This document shows, piece after piece, positions 15,578 through 24,763 of a stretch of 38,730 nt of DNA. The stretch's first letter is position 1. Each line of letters starts with the position of its first letter. The stretch spans positions 1-38,730 of the forward strand of contig CAIYSL010000078.1 of the NCBI GenBank assembly GCA_903928915.1, read 5' to 3'. Origin of the DNA: an uncultured Syntrophobacterales bacterium (GTDB lineage Bacteria > Desulfobacterota > Syntrophia > Syntrophales > UBA5619). The position numbers were made by a program, and so were the translations under genes. The notes under the pieces are model-generated. The model was given only the letters and a program-made list of their open reading frames with translations, was not told the origin of the DNA and searched no databases.

Positions 15578-15874
15578 CTACATTATGATTCTACCCTTAC
15601 TACCGAATACGTCTCTTACTTCTTCTCTTTTGAACAAGTATATTTGATAGGCAGCAAAGAACATGTATACCAAATCAACAATCTTTCCTAGAAAGGATGA
15701 AGGGTTGTTCGCAGGACGAAGAATAGACAGAAAGCTGGTTATCATAATAAACGCGGCCATTATGAGAAGCAGAGGAATCACCCATGACTTTTTTCGATTC
15801 AGCCCATAGTAAATGAAAGTGTAGAGACATACAGTTAGAGCTCCTTCGAGTGCTTCGATGGGCGGGTGTTGCAT
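15578..15874 (-). CDS. Small multi-span membrane protein, unknown function
   Basis: No family recognised. The 98 residues contain about three hydrophobic helices (GALTVCLYTFIYYGL, VIPLLLIMAAFIMITSFL, and IVDLVYMFFAAYQIYLF) and a basic, charged C-terminus (KREEVRDVFGSKGR). The frame starts inside the preceding gene: ATG 15874 (or TTG 15886) overlaps the end of the gene at 15835-16137 by about 40 bases in another phase, suggesting translational coupling. Composition is AT-rich like vapBC, so it is probably part of the same acquired segment. A role cannot be assigned. Confidence 0.55.
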   Translation of the reverse strand: MQHPPIEALEGALTVCLYTFIYYGLNRKKSWVIPLLLIMAAFIMITSFLSILRPANNPSSFLGKIVDLVYMFFAAYQIYLFKREEVRDVFGSKGRIIM

Positions 15875-16137
15875 TTGCAGTCCCAACAGTTCAAGAGTGT
15901 TGCTATGCCACCCAACAAAGCAAGCCCCGCGTATATCCAGCGGATGATTCTTATCCTTCTCTCTATTTCATCGTCGATTGATATGGTTTCGAGACAAGCT
16001 TCGTTTTCTTTAGATCTCCTTGCTATCTCCTCATCAATGCGCTGTGCCCTATCCCTGTATCTTTCACGATCGATGTGCCTGGCGGCGTCTAAGAGTTCAT
16101 GGAGCGCGTATTTGGAGTATTCAGGCTCGTGATCCAT
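15835..16137 (-). CDS. Small protein with acidic/basic N-terminus and one membrane span, unknown
   Basis: The 100-residue protein has an N-terminal charged helical region (YSKYALHELLDAARHIDRE, then RYRDRAQRIDEEI) and a single transmembrane helix near residues 68-83 (WIYAGLALLGGIATLL), followed by a short Cys-containing tail (CWDCKC). The pattern Y-S-x-Y-x-x-x-E-L-x-x-A-x-x-x-I-D-x-E occurs in many small uncharacterised proteobacterial membrane proteins, but no function is known to me. No good ribosome site precedes ATG 16137. The following membrane-protein gene overlaps its 3' end. AT-rich composition resembles vapBC. Confidence 0.55.
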   Translation of the reverse strand: MDHEPEYSKYALHELLDAARHIDRERYRDRAQRIDEEIARRSKENEACLETISIDDEIERRIRIIRWIYAGLALLGGIATLLNCWDCKCNTRPSKHSKEL

Positions 16138-16192
16138 TGCATTCGAGGTGGTTCTTGTTCAGTGTCGCTAATGATAAAATCAGCCGCGAGAT

Positions 16193-16231
16193 AAAAAAGA
16201 CCCCATTCCTCTTATAGAAAAATGGGGTCTT
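16193..16231 (-). terminator. Rho-independent terminator of the M20 amidohydrolase gene
   Basis: On the minus strand AAGACCCCATT (from 16231) pairs perfectly over 11 bp with AATGGGGTCTT across a 13-nt loop and runs into a T-run (A-run at 16193-16198). It lies ~200 bp after the stop of the gene at 16433-17728 and before the small membrane-protein genes. Between 16232 and 16432 I see no gene. Confidence 0.75.
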
Positions 16232-16432
16232 GCCAGTCAGTCCATATTCCTCTCCAGCAATTGGCAAACGGGACGGAACATTCAACTGCCTTACCTATAT
16301 GTTACCGCCACATAAACGATTACTCGAAGAAAAGTCAAATGGAATCGCTGACTCCGTTCAGCTCTTGAGAACAATCGCGAGGGGGTCTCCGCCGAAACGC
16401 TGCCGCCGTCCCCGGGGAGCAGGGCGGCAGAC

Positions 16433-17728
16433 CTATTTCCCCTCCTTAGCCTTGGCCTCCTTGAAGCTCTCCTGGATCTCTTTCACCTTGGCGGGGTTGT
16501 TGAGCAGCTCGTAGGCGGCGCTGGCGATAGTCTTGGCCGCGGTCACCGTCGCCTTCCAGCCCTCCTCGGAGCCGGCTGCCTCGCGCATGGCGTCGGAATG
16601 GCCGGCGGTGCCGAAGGGGGCGATCTTGAACGACAGGTTGAAGGTGGGGTAGGCGTGGGCCACGTTCCCGAGGTCGGAGGAGCCGAAGTTCTCCTTGTCC
16701 CGGATCTCCTTTTCCGGGACGCCCTGGGCCTTGATCCGGGCGAGCATGAACTCCTTGAGCACCGGGACCGCCACGGGCGCCTTCAGGTAGGCGCGCGGTT
16801 CCTTGAACTCCAGGGTCGCGCCGCTGCCCAGCTCAGCCGCTTTGGCGCAGTTGACCACCTTCCGGTAGGCGTCTTCCATCGTGGCCGTGTCGATGGCGCG
16901 GGCCGCGAACTCGATCTCCGCCAGGGCCGGCACCACGTTTACCGCCTCCCCGCCCTTCTTGATGATCCCGTGGATCCGCACGTCCTGGCGCAGGTGCTCC
17001 CGGAGCATGTCGGCACAATTGTAGGTCAGGATGGCGGCCCTGAGGGCGTTGACTCCCTTGTGAGGGGCCGAGGCGGCGTGGGCGGACTTGCCCTTGAACA
17101 CGAAGGTGGCCCGCTTCATGGCCAGGAACCGCTGGTCCGTGCTCCAGTAGCCTTCCGGGTGGGTGATCAGGACCACGTCGGCCCCCTGAAAGTGGCCCCC
17201 TTCCAGGAGCGCGGTCTTGCCGCCGCCCAGGGAGCCGCGCTCCTCGTCGGGCGTGCCGACGACCAGGAGGCGGCCGGGGGTGTCTTTCATCAGCTTCGCG
17301 AGACCCGCCGCGGCCAGGAGCCCCGAGGTGGCGATCAGGTTGTGGCCGCAGGAGTGGCCGTTGGCCAGGGCGTCGTACTCCAGCATCAGCGCGACCGTCG
17401 GCCCCGGCCCCTTGCCGTTCAGCTCGGCGCGGAAGGCGGTTTTCGCGACCCCGCCCTTGATAAGGTCGTCGGGCACCTTGAGATCGCCCGCCACGGAGAA
17501 TCCGAGCTTGCGGAGCTCATCCATCAGGAGCTGCGAGCTCTTGAACTCCTGCTGGCCCAGCTCCTTGTATTGGAAAATCCTCTGCGAGACGGCCTTGCAG
17601 CCCCCTGCCTGTTCGTCGATCGCCGCCAGGAGCGCCTTTTCGTCGGCCGACGCCGGCGCGACCCAGAGCAGCGTCAGGATCACCCCGACCAGAACCCGTC
17701 CCCAACCACGGCACACATTTCTTTCCAT
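16433..17728 (-). CDS. Secreted M20-family amidohydrolase/peptidase (AbgB/M20D-like)
   Basis: A 431-residue zinc amidohydrolase with a Sec-type signal peptide (VLVGVILTLLWVAPASA, cleavage likely after ASA), so the enzyme probably acts in the periplasm. The M20D signature GHSCGHNL is present, as are DEERGSLGGG and the dimerisation-domain segment KSAHAASAPHKGVNAL. Relatives cleave N-acyl amino acids, p-aminobenzoyl-glutamate or aminobenzoyl dipeptides; most are cytoplasmic, so export is notable. The start ATG 17728 has GAGGAGG 8 bases upstream. A 968-residue frame extending to 19339 is only a chance read-through antisense to pcnB. Transcribed alone, divergent from pcnB. Confidence 0.88.
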   Translation of the reverse strand: MERNVCRGWGRVLVGVILTLLWVAPASADEKALLAAIDEQAGGCKAVSQRIFQYKELGQQEFKSSQLLMDELRKLGFSVAGDLKVPDDLIKGGVAKTAFRAELNGKGPGPTVALMLEYDALANGHSCGHNLIATSGLLAAAGLAKLMKDTPGRLLVVGTPDEERGSLGGGKTALLEGGHFQGADVVLITHPEGYWSTDQRFLAMKRATFVFKGKSAHAASAPHKGVNALRAAILTYNCADMLREHLRQDVRIHGIIKKGGEAVNVVPALAEIEFAARAIDTATMEDAYRKVVNCAKAAELGSGATLEFKEPRAYLKAPVAVPVLKEFMLARIKAQGVPEKEIRDKENFGSSDLGNVAHAYPTFNLSFKIAPFGTAGHSDAMREAAGSEEGWKATVTAAKTIASAAYELLNNPAKVKEIQESFKEAKAKEGK

Positions 17729-17956
17729 CGGTTCGCCTCCTCTGTCGTTATGCTGGTAACGAACTTTCGCTATGCACTCACCCTCCGCCATCATCCCGGG
17801 CGGCGGGAAACCGTAGCTATTCACTGCGAACGACTGTCCTGTGATTGGACGCGATACCTCCCTTACCATTTTGCTGATTGGGGTGCGTGGGGCTTGGCCG
17901 GGCAATACCTTTATCAGAAGTTCGCTTTTTTTGCTAGTTGTGCTATGGTGCGCGCC

Positions 17957-19279
17957 ATGCAGCCACGGATCATCCCCCGGGACGAGCACGGAATCTCCCG
18001 GAAACAGATCAGCCCGAACGCCCTGCGAACCCTGTACAGGCTCCGCGACAACGGGTTCATCGCCTACCTGGTGGGGGGGTGCGTCCGCGACCTGCTGATG
18101 GGGCGGACCCCCAAGGATTTCGACATCGCCACCGACGCGGTGCCCGGACAGATCAAACGGCTGTTCCGCAACTGCCGTCTGATCGGCCGCCGGTTCCGGC
18201 TGGCCCACCTGCACTTCCAGGACGAAATCCTGGAGGTCTCCACCTTCCGGGCCTCTGCCCCGCCGGAACCGCCGGAGACCGAAGGGGAACCCGAAAGCGA
18301 CCGGCCGCCTCTCCACCTGAAGGACGAGGACGGGATGGTCCTGCGCGACAATGTGTTCGGGACGCCCGAGGAGGATGCCCTCAGGCGCGACTTCACGATC
18401 AACGCCCTGGCTTACAACATCGCCGACTTCACGGTGATCGACTATGCAAATGGGCTCAGCGACCTGGAACAGCGCCTCATCCGGCCTATCGGCGACCCCC
18501 TGGTCCGGTTCACCGAAGACCCGGTACGGATGATCCGCGCCGTCCGGTTCTCCGCGTCCCATGACCTCACGATCGAACCGGCGACCTGGGAGGCGATCCG
18601 CGAACTCGCCCCTACCATCACCCGGGCAGCGCCGGCACGGCTGTACGAAGAGATGCTCAAGATCTTCCTGCTCGGCTCGGCCCGGCCGGTGTTCACGCTG
18701 ATGGAACGAAGCGGCCTCCTTGCCGCCCTCTTCCCCGGGCTTTCCCGGTGGCTCGCCGGCGGAGGCGAGCGCCTCGCGGTGCTGAACACCAACCTGGAGT
18801 GTCTCGACCGGCTGTACCGGGGGGGGTTGGCCCCCTCGTCTCCGCTCTTCCTCGCCGCGCTGTTCGGCCCCGTCCTGGAGGAGGAGGCGATCGCCCGCCA
18901 CCGCGACGGGATCCCCTACCAGCAGGGGCTCGACGCGGTGTGCACCGGTTTTCTGGAAGAGCTCTGCACCACCGTCTGCATCCCCGGCCGGATCGGCGGG
19001 CAGTTGCGCCGCATCCTCGCCTTTCAGCCTTCGCTGCACCGGATGCCGCCGCGGCGGCCCGCGATCCTGGCAGGCAGGCCGGAGTTCACCGATGCCATGG
19101 CGTACCTCTGCCTGACTGCAAAGACACGGGAAGAGAATCGCCGTTCGCTGGAATGGTGGCAGACCTTCATCACGACTCCGGCCGCGGCGACCGTAGAGAA
19201 GTCCGCACCTGAAGGTCCGGCCAAACGGCGCAGGCGGAGGGGGCGCAGGCGCCGCCCTGCGGAGCAGCCCGCTCCCTGA
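17957..19279 (+). CDS. pcnB: Poly(A) polymerase I / CCA-adding-family nucleotidyltransferase
   Basis: Adds poly(A) to RNA 3' ends, promoting decay. The 440 residues contain the class II nucleotidyltransferase core with LVGGCVRDLLMGRTPKDFD followed by IATDA (two catalytic Asp), the PcnB-type RRFRLAHLHF segment, DALRRDFTINALAYN, and GDPLVRFTEDPVRMIRA. The C-terminal tail is strongly basic (KRRRRRGRRRR), as in E. coli PcnB, which supports poly(A) polymerase over tRNA CCA-transferase, although the enzymes are hard to separate by sequence. The start is uncertain: ATG 17957 (MQPRIIPRDEHGISRK, the family-like beginning) or ATG 17945, four codons earlier; neither has a clear Shine-Dalgarno. A much longer upstream frame from 16598 lies antisense to the M20 gene and is not real. 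Confidence 0.87.
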   Translation: MQPRIIPRDEHGISRKQISPNALRTLYRLRDNGFIAYLVGGCVRDLLMGRTPKDFDIATDAVPGQIKRLFRNCRLIGRRFRLAHLHFQDEILEVSTFRASAPPEPPETEGEPESDRPPLHLKDEDGMVLRDNVFGTPEEDALRRDFTINALAYNIADFTVIDYANGLSDLEQRLIRPIGDPLVRFTEDPVRMIRAVRFSASHDLTIEPATWEAIRELAPTITRAAPARLYEEMLKIFLLGSARPVFTLMERSGLLAALFPGLSRWLAGGGERLAVLNTNLECLDRLYRGGLAPSSPLFLAALFGPVLEEEAIARHRDGIPYQQGLDAVCTGFLEELCTTVCIPGRIGGQLRRILAFQPSLHRMPPRRPAILAGRPEFTDAMAYLCLTAKTREENRRSLEWWQTFITTPAAATVEKSAPEGPAKRRRRRGRRRRPAEQPAP

Positions 19280-19489
19280 CGGCGGGGGGTTGTATCCCGC
19301 CCGCTGCCGCGGGTGAACTCTTTGAAATCTCATTATCACTGGTTGTTCATGAGGTATTTCCTACCATTCGGCTTACTATTTTCCAGTATTGCCTTCGGCC
19401 CGGGATTACCCCATCTTTTGCCCAACAGACAAGGGCAGTAGAACGGCGCCCGCCGAACCGGGGCGGCCCGTTAACGCCAAGGAGGACGT

Positions 19490-20314
19490 ATGCGATGCTA
19501 CGACACGGACAAGGTGAGACCGCTGGACGAGCTTCTGGGTGATTTGACCGGAGAGTTCGGCAGCGGAAGGGATAGGGTGTGCGACAAGGACCTCGACACC
19601 ATGGTCTGGGAGCTCGGCGACTACGAAAATGAGGAATCGCTCCAGGAGGCGGACGAGTACGAGGATGATGTGCGGCCGATCGAAGATGAGCTCGTGGAGA
19701 AGGAAATGGTTGTCGACCGCAAGGGTCGCGTGACCTTTGCGGATGTATCGGACGCAGAGGAACCGCTGTTCCCGGGTAGATCGACTGTCGTCGCAGGAGC
19801 GCTCGGGAGCGAATCGAAGAGAAAGCCCGCCGTGGCGGTGCGGACGGCTGCGGCGATCGGAAGGGCCGGGTCGGTAAAGACGGCAATTGCGGGGCGGAAG
19901 GCAGAGCCGGTAAAGAAGAAAGCGGCGGCAGGAAAGGCCGCGACCGCGCGGAAAACCGCAGCAGTGCGGAAGGCCAAGCCGGCCAGGACGGCACAGAAGG
20001 AGCCAACGGCAGGGAAAACCAAGCCCGCGAAGAAGGCCGCGACAACGGGCAAGGCCGGGACAGCCAAGAAGACCAAGACCGGACCGCTGAAAAAGGCCGC
20101 AGGGCCGGTGAAGAAGGCCGCGACGGGTAAGACCAGGACGGCCCAGAAGGCTGCGACCGCGCGCAAGCCGGCAAAACCAGTGAAAAAGGTAGCGGCAACG
20201 GCCAAGACGAGGGCGGCGCGCGCCCAGAAAACCGCGGGAGCGCGGAAGGTCGCCCAGCCGGTGAAGAAGACCACAGCAGCGGCCGGCCGGATTCCCGTCA
20301 AGAAGAAGAAATAA
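19490..20314 (+). CDS. Bipartite protein: acidic N-terminus and long Lys/Ala-rich histone H1-like tail
   Basis: A 274-residue protein of two very different halves. Residues 1-~95 form a conserved-looking acidic domain (RPLDELLGDLTGEFGS, ENEESLQEADEYEDD, ending VTFADVSDAEEPLF). From ~110 to the end it is an Ala/Lys/Arg/Thr/Pro repeat-like tail (units such as KKAATGK, ARKTAAVRK, KPVKK), like eukaryotic H1 tails and bacterial AlgP/Hc1-type proteins. The tail should be disordered and bind nucleic acid; the acidic part could bind a partner or neutralise the tail. Start ATG 19490 has a textbook AAGGAGG upstream. It is a single gene, with pcnB upstream on the same strand and a hairpin after it. The function is unknown; nucleoid organisation is an inference. 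Confidence 0.8.
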   Translation: MRCYDTDKVRPLDELLGDLTGEFGSGRDRVCDKDLDTMVWELGDYENEESLQEADEYEDDVRPIEDELVEKEMVVDRKGRVTFADVSDAEEPLFPGRSTVVAGALGSESKRKPAVAVRTAAAIGRAGSVKTAIAGRKAEPVKKKAAAGKAATARKTAAVRKAKPARTAQKEPTAGKTKPAKKAATTGKAGTAKKTKTGPLKKAAGPVKKAATGKTRTAQKAATARKPAKPVKKVAATAKTRAARAQKTAGARKVAQPVKKTTAAAGRIPVKKKK

Positions 20315-20322
20315 CCCCCCGC

Positions 20323-20355
20323 GGGCATACCGCGCGCGAAAACCGCGGTATGCCC
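20323..20355. terminator. Perfect 12-bp hairpin between convergent genes
   Basis: GGGCATACCGCG (20323-20334) pairs with CGCGGTATGCCC (20344-20355), loop 9 nt, just after the stop of the Lys/Ala-rich protein gene and ~70 bp beyond the stop of the flavin reductase-like gene on the other strand. No strong T-run flanks it; it probably serves as a bidirectional terminator. Confidence 0.6.
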
Positions 20356-20425
20356 CCTTCCCGGTCATCCCGGCAAGACACCGGGGAGGCGCCGGGCCGC
20401 TGATCCGGGGAGGGGGTGGAGTGGC

Positions 20426-21034
20426 CTACACAACCGGCCGCTTCATCTCGAAGAGATCCCGGGTGCGGCAGTAGAAATCCTCGCCCAGCCGCCCCACCGA
20501 CCGGAGCCGGTCCGGTTTTATCACCCCGCCGACGATCATCCCGTCGTCCACATGCACCCGCAGGACCTCGCCGACGACGAAATTGTGGATGCGCGGGGAG
20601 ACGCCGAATTCCATGACCTGCATCAGCCGGCACTCCATCTGGATGGGCGACTCCGCCACCCGGGGAGGTCGCACCAAGTCGCTTGCCAGGGGTGTCAGCC
20701 CCGCCTGCGTGAATTCGTCCACGTCGCTCGGGTACTCCCCGGCGGTCTGATTCATCGCCGGGGCGATCGCCTCGGAGACGCAGTTGATCACGAACTCCCG
20801 GGCAGATTCGATGTTTACGAGGGTATCCTTTTTCGCCCCGCCCCTCTTCCGGCCGACGGCAAACCCGACAACCGCCGGGTGCAGCGAAAGGACGGTGAAA
20901 AAGCTGAAGGGGGCCGCATTGTGCACCCCGTCCGCTCCTACCGTCGAGACCAGGGCGATGGGGCGGGGCGTGATGCACCCCACCATCAGTTCGTGGATTG
21001 CCCGGCCTTCCAGGCTGCTCGGATCGATGTCCAT
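20426..21034 (-). CDS. Flavin reductase-like domain protein (DIM6/NTAB family)
   Basis: A 202-residue FMN-binding split-barrel protein. Seen: CITPRPIALVSTVGADGVHN followed by APFSFFTVLS (flavin-binding strand and loop), FVINCVSEAIAPAMNQTA, a mid segment with E-C-R-L, and HNFVVGEVLRVHVDD. Relatives reduce FMN with NAD(P)H or act as flavoredoxins. ATG 21034 follows GGGAGGAG. It lies 23 bp after meaB on the same strand, so it is probably the last gene of the methylmalonyl-CoA operon. Its role there is unclear; reduction of oxidised cobalamin on the mutase is a possibility, but nothing in the sequence proves it. Confidence 0.82.
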   Translation of the reverse strand: MDIDPSSLEGRAIHELMVGCITPRPIALVSTVGADGVHNAAPFSFFTVLSLHPAVVGFAVGRKRGGAKKDTLVNIESAREFVINCVSEAIAPAMNQTAGEYPSDVDEFTQAGLTPLASDLVRPPRVAESPIQMECRLMQVMEFGVSPRIHNFVVGEVLRVHVDDGMIVGGVIKPDRLRSVGRLGEDFYCRTRDLFEMKRPVV

Positions 21035-21057
21035 GTACTCCTCCCATCAACGGCCGC

Positions 21058-22047
21058 TTACGATTCTGTCTTGGCGTCGAGCAAGCCCAGCAGCCGGCAG
21101 GCGGCGGCAGGCGGCGGCACCTCCCCGCTCTCCACACTCCTGAGCACCTCCGGCAGGCTGCGCTGGACCTCCCGGGAGCTGTGGAAGCGGTCCTTCAGCC
21201 CCTCTTCCACGAGCGACCACATCCAGGCGAGCGACTGCAACCGGCGCCGATCCGCCAGCTCGCCGCTTCGCGTCATCGCCTCCCGATGGTTCCGGACGAT
21301 CTCCCAGATTTCCTCGATCCCGGTCCGCTCCCGGGCGCTGCAGGTGACCACCGGCGGCGACCAGTTGGGCGAGGCCGGCCGGAGCAGGTGGAGCGCGGTC
21401 TCGTAGTCCTTCCGGGCGATCCCCGCCCGTTCGACGTTGTCGCCATCGGCCTTGTTGATGGCCAGGGCGTCGGCAAATTCCAGGAATCCCTTCTTGATTC
21501 CCTGGAGCTGATCCCCGGCCCCCGCCAGCATCAGGACCAGGAAGAAATCGACCATCGAGGCCACGGTGGTCTCCGACTGGCCGATCCCCACGGTCTCGAC
21601 GATGATCACGTCGAATCCCGCGGCCTCGCACACCAGCATGGTCTCGCGTGTCTTACGGGCAACACCCCCCAGGGTGCCGCCGGAGGGGGAGGGGCGGATG
21701 AAGGCCCGGCCGTCGGTGGAGAGCCGCTCCATCCGCGTCTTGTCGGCAAGGATGCTGCCGCCGCTCCGGATGCTGCTGGGGTCGACGGCCAGGACGGCCA
21801 CCCGCCTGCCCTGCCCGACGAGCAGCATCCCGAGACTTTCGATGAAGGAGCTCTTCCCCACCCCCGGGACGCCGGTGATCCCCAGGCGGATCGCCTTGCC
21901 CGTGTGCGGCAGCAGCCGCTGGATGATTGCCTGGGCCTCGTCCTGGTCGCAGGGACGCGAGCTTTCGAGCAGGGTGATCGTCTTGGCCAGGATGCGGCGG
22001 TCCCCGGCGAGCACCCCCGCGACGCTGACTTCACCGGCGGGGATCAT
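21058..22047 (-). CDS. meaB: Methylmalonyl-CoA mutase-associated GTPase MeaB (ArgK family)
   Basis: G3E-family GTPase that gates delivery of adenosylcobalamin to methylmalonyl-CoA mutase and protects it from inactivation. At 329 residues it is the normal length. The P-loop is GVPGVGKSS (59-67); [35 protein letters not shown] and the Walker-B-like [13 protein letters not shown] followed by [10 protein letters not shown] are hallmark segments; NKADGDN is the guanine-specificity motif. ATG 22047 overlaps the mutase stop codon in an ATGA arrangement, so translation is coupled and the two proteins should be made in step. Confidence 0.95.
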   Translation of the reverse strand: MIPAGEVSVAGVLAGDRRILAKTITLLESSRPCDQDEAQAIIQRLLPHTGKAIRLGITGVPGVGKSSFIESLGMLLVGQGRRVAVLAVDPSSIRSGGSILADKTRMERLSTDGRAFIRPSPSGGTLGGVARKTRETMLVCEAAGFDVIIVETVGIGQSETTVASMVDFFLVLMLAGAGDQLQGIKKGFLEFADALAINKADGDNVERAGIARKDYETALHLLRPASPNWSPPVVTCSARERTGIEEIWEIVRNHREAMTRSGELADRRRLQSLAWMWSLVEEGLKDRFHSSREVQRSLPEVLRSVESGEVPPPAAACRLLGLLDAKTES

Positions 22048-24176
22048 CCGTTATTCTTCTCCAGGGCGTTCAGGCACTGGTTGGCGGAATCGACGATCGA
22101 CGTGCCGGGGCCGAACACGCCCACCGCGCCGGCGCGGTACAGGAAATCGTAATCGCCCGGCGGGATGATCCCCCCGACCACGACCTTGATGTCCCCGCCG
22201 CCGCCCGCCTGCAGGGCCGCGATCAGTTGGGGCACCAGGGTCTTGTGTCCGGCCACGAGGCTGGACACCCCCACCAGGTGGACGTCGTGCTCGACGGCCA
22301 TCCGGGCGACCTCCTCCGGGGTCTGGAACAGGGGGGCGATGTCCACGTCGAACCCCAGGTCCGCGAAGGCCGTGGCCACCACCTTGATCCCGCGGTCGTG
22401 GCCGTCCTGACCGATCTTGGTCATCAGGATCCGCGGCCGGCGCCCCTCCCGTGCGGCAAAGTCGCTGCACCGCTTCCGGATCGCCTCGATCACGGCGGCG
22501 TCCACGTACTCCGAGGCGTACACCCCGGATATGCACTGGGTGGTAGCCACAAACCGGCCGAACACCTTTTCCATGGCTTCCGATACCTCCCCGACGGTGG
22601 CCCGGGCGCGGACGGCCGGGAGCGTCGCTTCCAGTAGATTGCCCCCCTCTGCGGCGACGCGGGTCAGATTCTCCAGGGCCCTGACGACCTCCGCGTTGTC
22701 ACGGCGGTTGCGGAGCTCCTTGAGCCGGTCGATCTGCTCCAGGCGGACCGCATCGGTCACCTCGCGGATGTCCTCCAGCGGCTTGTCTTCGATCCGGTAC
22801 TTGTTCACCCCGACGATCACGTCCAGCCCCTGGTCGATCCGGGCCTGTTTCCGGGCCGCCGACTCCTCGATCCGCAGTTTCGGCATCCCCGCCTCGATCG
22901 CCCGGGCCATCCCTCCCAATGCCTCGACTTCGTTTATGATCTTTCTCGACTCGCGGATGATGCCGTCGGTCAGCGCCTCCAGGTAGTAGGAGCCCCCCAG
23001 GGGATCGACGACGCGGCAGACGTCGGACTCCTCCTGGACGATGATCTGGGTGTTCCGGGCGATCCGCGCCGAGAACTCGGTCGGCAGCCCCACCGCCTCG
23101 TCGAAGGCGTTGGTGTGGAGCGACTGGGTCCCGCCGAGGACCGCCGATAGGCACTCGAGGGTGGTGCGGATGATGTTATTGTACGGGTCCTGCTGGGTGA
23201 GGCTCCACCCCGAGGTCTGGCAATGGGTCCTGAGCATCAGCGACTGGGGGTTTTTCGGGTTGAAGGGTTTCATCAGCTCGTACCACAGAAACCGCGCGGC
23301 CCGGAGCATGGCGATATCCATGAAGAAATTCATCCCGATCCCGAAGAAGAAGGAGAGTCGCGGGGCGAAGGCGTCGATGTCGAGCCCCGTGGCCAGGGCC
23401 GCGCGCACGTACTCCAGGCCGTCGGCGATGGTAAAGGCGGTCTGGAGGACGGAGTTCGCGCCCGCCTCCATCATGTGGTAGCCGCTGATGCTGACGGTGT
23501 TGAACCGGGGCATGGTGCGGGAGCAGTGGCCGATGATGTCCGAGACGATCCGCATCGAGGGGCCGGGCGGGTAGATGTAGGTGTTCCGGGTCAGGTACTC
23601 CTTCAGGATGTCGTTCTGGATGGTGCCGGTCAGTTTTTCCGGAGGCACCCCCTGCTCCTCGGCGGCAACGATGAACCCGGCCAGGACCGGCAGGACCGCG
23701 CCGTTCATGGTCATCGACACGGACATCTCGTCCAGCGGGATCCGATCGAACAGGGCCTTCATGTCCTCGACCGAGTCGATCGCCACCCCCACCTTCCCCA
23801 CCTCGCCGCTGACCCGCGGGTTGTCCGAATCGTACCCCCGGTGGGTGGCCAGGTCGAAGGCGACGGAGAGCCCCTTCTGCCCGGCGGCGAGGTTCTGGCG
23901 GTAGAAGGCATTGGACTCCCGGGCGGTGGAGAACCCGGCATACTGGCGGATCGTCCAGGGCCGGCCGGCGTACATCGTGGCCACCGGGCCGCGCACGTAG
24001 GGGGGAAGCCCCGGCAGGGTGTTGACGTGCTCCATCGCTTCGAGGTCTTCGGCCGTGTACAGGGGCTTCACCAAAATCCCCTCCGGTGTCATCCAGTTGA
24101 GCGTATCGGGAGATTGTCCTTTCAGCAGTTTGGCGGCCAAGTCGTTCCACTGGCCTTTTTGCGGATGCTCGGACAT
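22044..24176 (-). CDS. Methylmalonyl-CoA mutase, full-length with B12-binding domain
   Basis: Adenosylcobalamin-dependent interconversion of methylmalonyl-CoA and succinyl-CoA, used in propionate oxidation or formation. The 710-residue single chain contains the whole TIM-barrel catalytic part ([20 protein letters not shown], then [41 protein letters not shown]) and the C-terminal B12 domain with GQDGHDRG, whose H593 is the base-off cobalt ligand; the later [12 protein letters not shown] and [12 protein letters not shown] complete the cobalamin fold. ATG 24176 follows AAGGAG. No separate small subunit is present, so it is probably an active homodimer of the methanogen-independent bacterial/mitochondrial type. 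It lies 56 bp after the epimerase gene and overlaps meaB. Confidence 0.95.
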   Translation of the reverse strand: MSEHPQKGQWNDLAAKLLKGQSPDTLNWMTPEGILVKPLYTAEDLEAMEHVNTLPGLPPYVRGPVATMYAGRPWTIRQYAGFSTARESNAFYRQNLAAGQKGLSVAFDLATHRGYDSDNPRVSGEVGKVGVAIDSVEDMKALFDRIPLDEMSVSMTMNGAVLPVLAGFIVAAEEQGVPPEKLTGTIQNDILKEYLTRNTYIYPPGPSMRIVSDIIGHCSRTMPRFNTVSISGYHMMEAGANSVLQTAFTIADGLEYVRAALATGLDIDAFAPRLSFFFGIGMNFFMDIAMLRAARFLWYELMKPFNPKNPQSLMLRTHCQTSGWSLTQQDPYNNIIRTTLECLSAVLGGTQSLHTNAFDEAVGLPTEFSARIARNTQIIVQEESDVCRVVDPLGGSYYLEALTDGIIRESRKIINEVEALGGMARAIEAGMPKLRIEESAARKQARIDQGLDVIVGVNKYRIEDKPLEDIREVTDAVRLEQIDRLKELRNRRDNAEVVRALENLTRVAAEGGNLLEATLPAVRARATVGEVSEAMEKVFGRFVATTQCISGVYASEYVDAAVIEAIRKRCSDFAAREGRRPRILMTKIGQDGHDRGIKVVATAFADLGFDVDIAPLFQTPEEVARMAVEHDVHLVGVSSLVAGHKTLVPQLIAALQAGGGGDIKVVVGGIIPPGDYDFLYRAGAVGVFGPGTSIVDSANQCLNALEKNNG

Positions 24177-24232
24177 GTATCACTCCTTAATGGGTGGTCG
24201 CGGAGACCGGTATGGTCGTCACGTCGCAGAGA

Positions 24233-24640
24233 TCAATCGTCCCGTTCGCACAGCTCGACGAGAACCCCGCGGGTCGCCTGGGGGTGGAGGAAGGCGATCC
24301 GGGTGCCCCCTGCCCCCTTCCGGGGCCGCTCATCGATCAGCCGAACCCCCATTGCCTTGAGTTCCTCCAGGGCGGCGTTGAGGTCTGCGACCCGGAAGGC
24401 CACGTGGTGGATGCCTTCTCCGCGCTTTTCCAGGTACTTGGCGATGGGACCGTCCGGAGCGGTGGACTCCAGGAGTTCCACCTCGCTCTCCCCCACCGGG
24501 AAAAAGGCAGTGGTCACCTTCTGCTCGGCAACGGTTTCCGTTCCCGCCGACGTCAGCCCCAGCAGATCCGTCCAGACGTGGGCCCCCTCGGCGATGCTGC
24601 CGACTGCGATCCCCAGGTGGTCGATGCTCAGAATTTTCAT
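24233..24640 (-). CDS. mce: Methylmalonyl-CoA epimerase
   Basis: Converts (S)- to (R)-methylmalonyl-CoA for the mutase. A 135-residue VOC-fold (glyoxalase-like) metalloprotein: SIDHLGIAV carries the first metal His (H8), then VTTAFFPVGESEVELLEST, KYLEKRGEGIHHVAFRV (second His) and RGVLVELCE (metal Glu), the exact pattern of bacterial epimerases. The start ATG 24640 has AAGGAG ~10 bases upstream; the frame to 24712 would add an unrelated leader. First gene of the operon mce, mutase, meaB, flavin reductase-like. Together these supply the propionyl-CoA/succinyl-CoA link; the carboxylase or transcarboxylase is not in the window. Confidence 0.94.
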   Translation of the reverse strand: MKILSIDHLGIAVGSIAEGAHVWTDLLGLTSAGTETVAEQKVTTAFFPVGESEVELLESTAPDGPIAKYLEKRGEGIHHVAFRVADLNAALEELKAMGVRLIDERPRKGAGGTRIAFLHPQATRGVLVELCERDD

Positions 24641-24734
24641 GACTGATACGCTCCTTGGACGTTCACGCGCTTCCCGACCGGCCCGCGGCACCGGGTGCCG
24701 CAGGGCGATCACCCGCGGGCGTAGTAGCCGTTAC

Positions 24735-24763
24735 ATAGAATCTGAATGAACCGGTGAAGTCAA
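24735..24763 (-). promoter_or_regulatory. Candidate sigma70 promoter of the methylmalonyl-CoA operon
   Basis: On the minus strand TTGACT (24763-24758) and TTCTAT (24740-24735) are 17 bp apart, ~95 bp before mce. The -35 is strong, the -10 weak. The remainder of the 24641-25138 divergent gap shows no gene I would support. Confidence 0.4.

Noticed and set aside
16433-19339. 968-codon minus-strand frame as one gene
   Set aside because: Only the part from ATG 17728 encodes a protein with a signal peptide and M20 motifs; the rest is antisense to pcnB. The mirror-image plus-strand extension of pcnB back to 16598 is rejected for the same reason.
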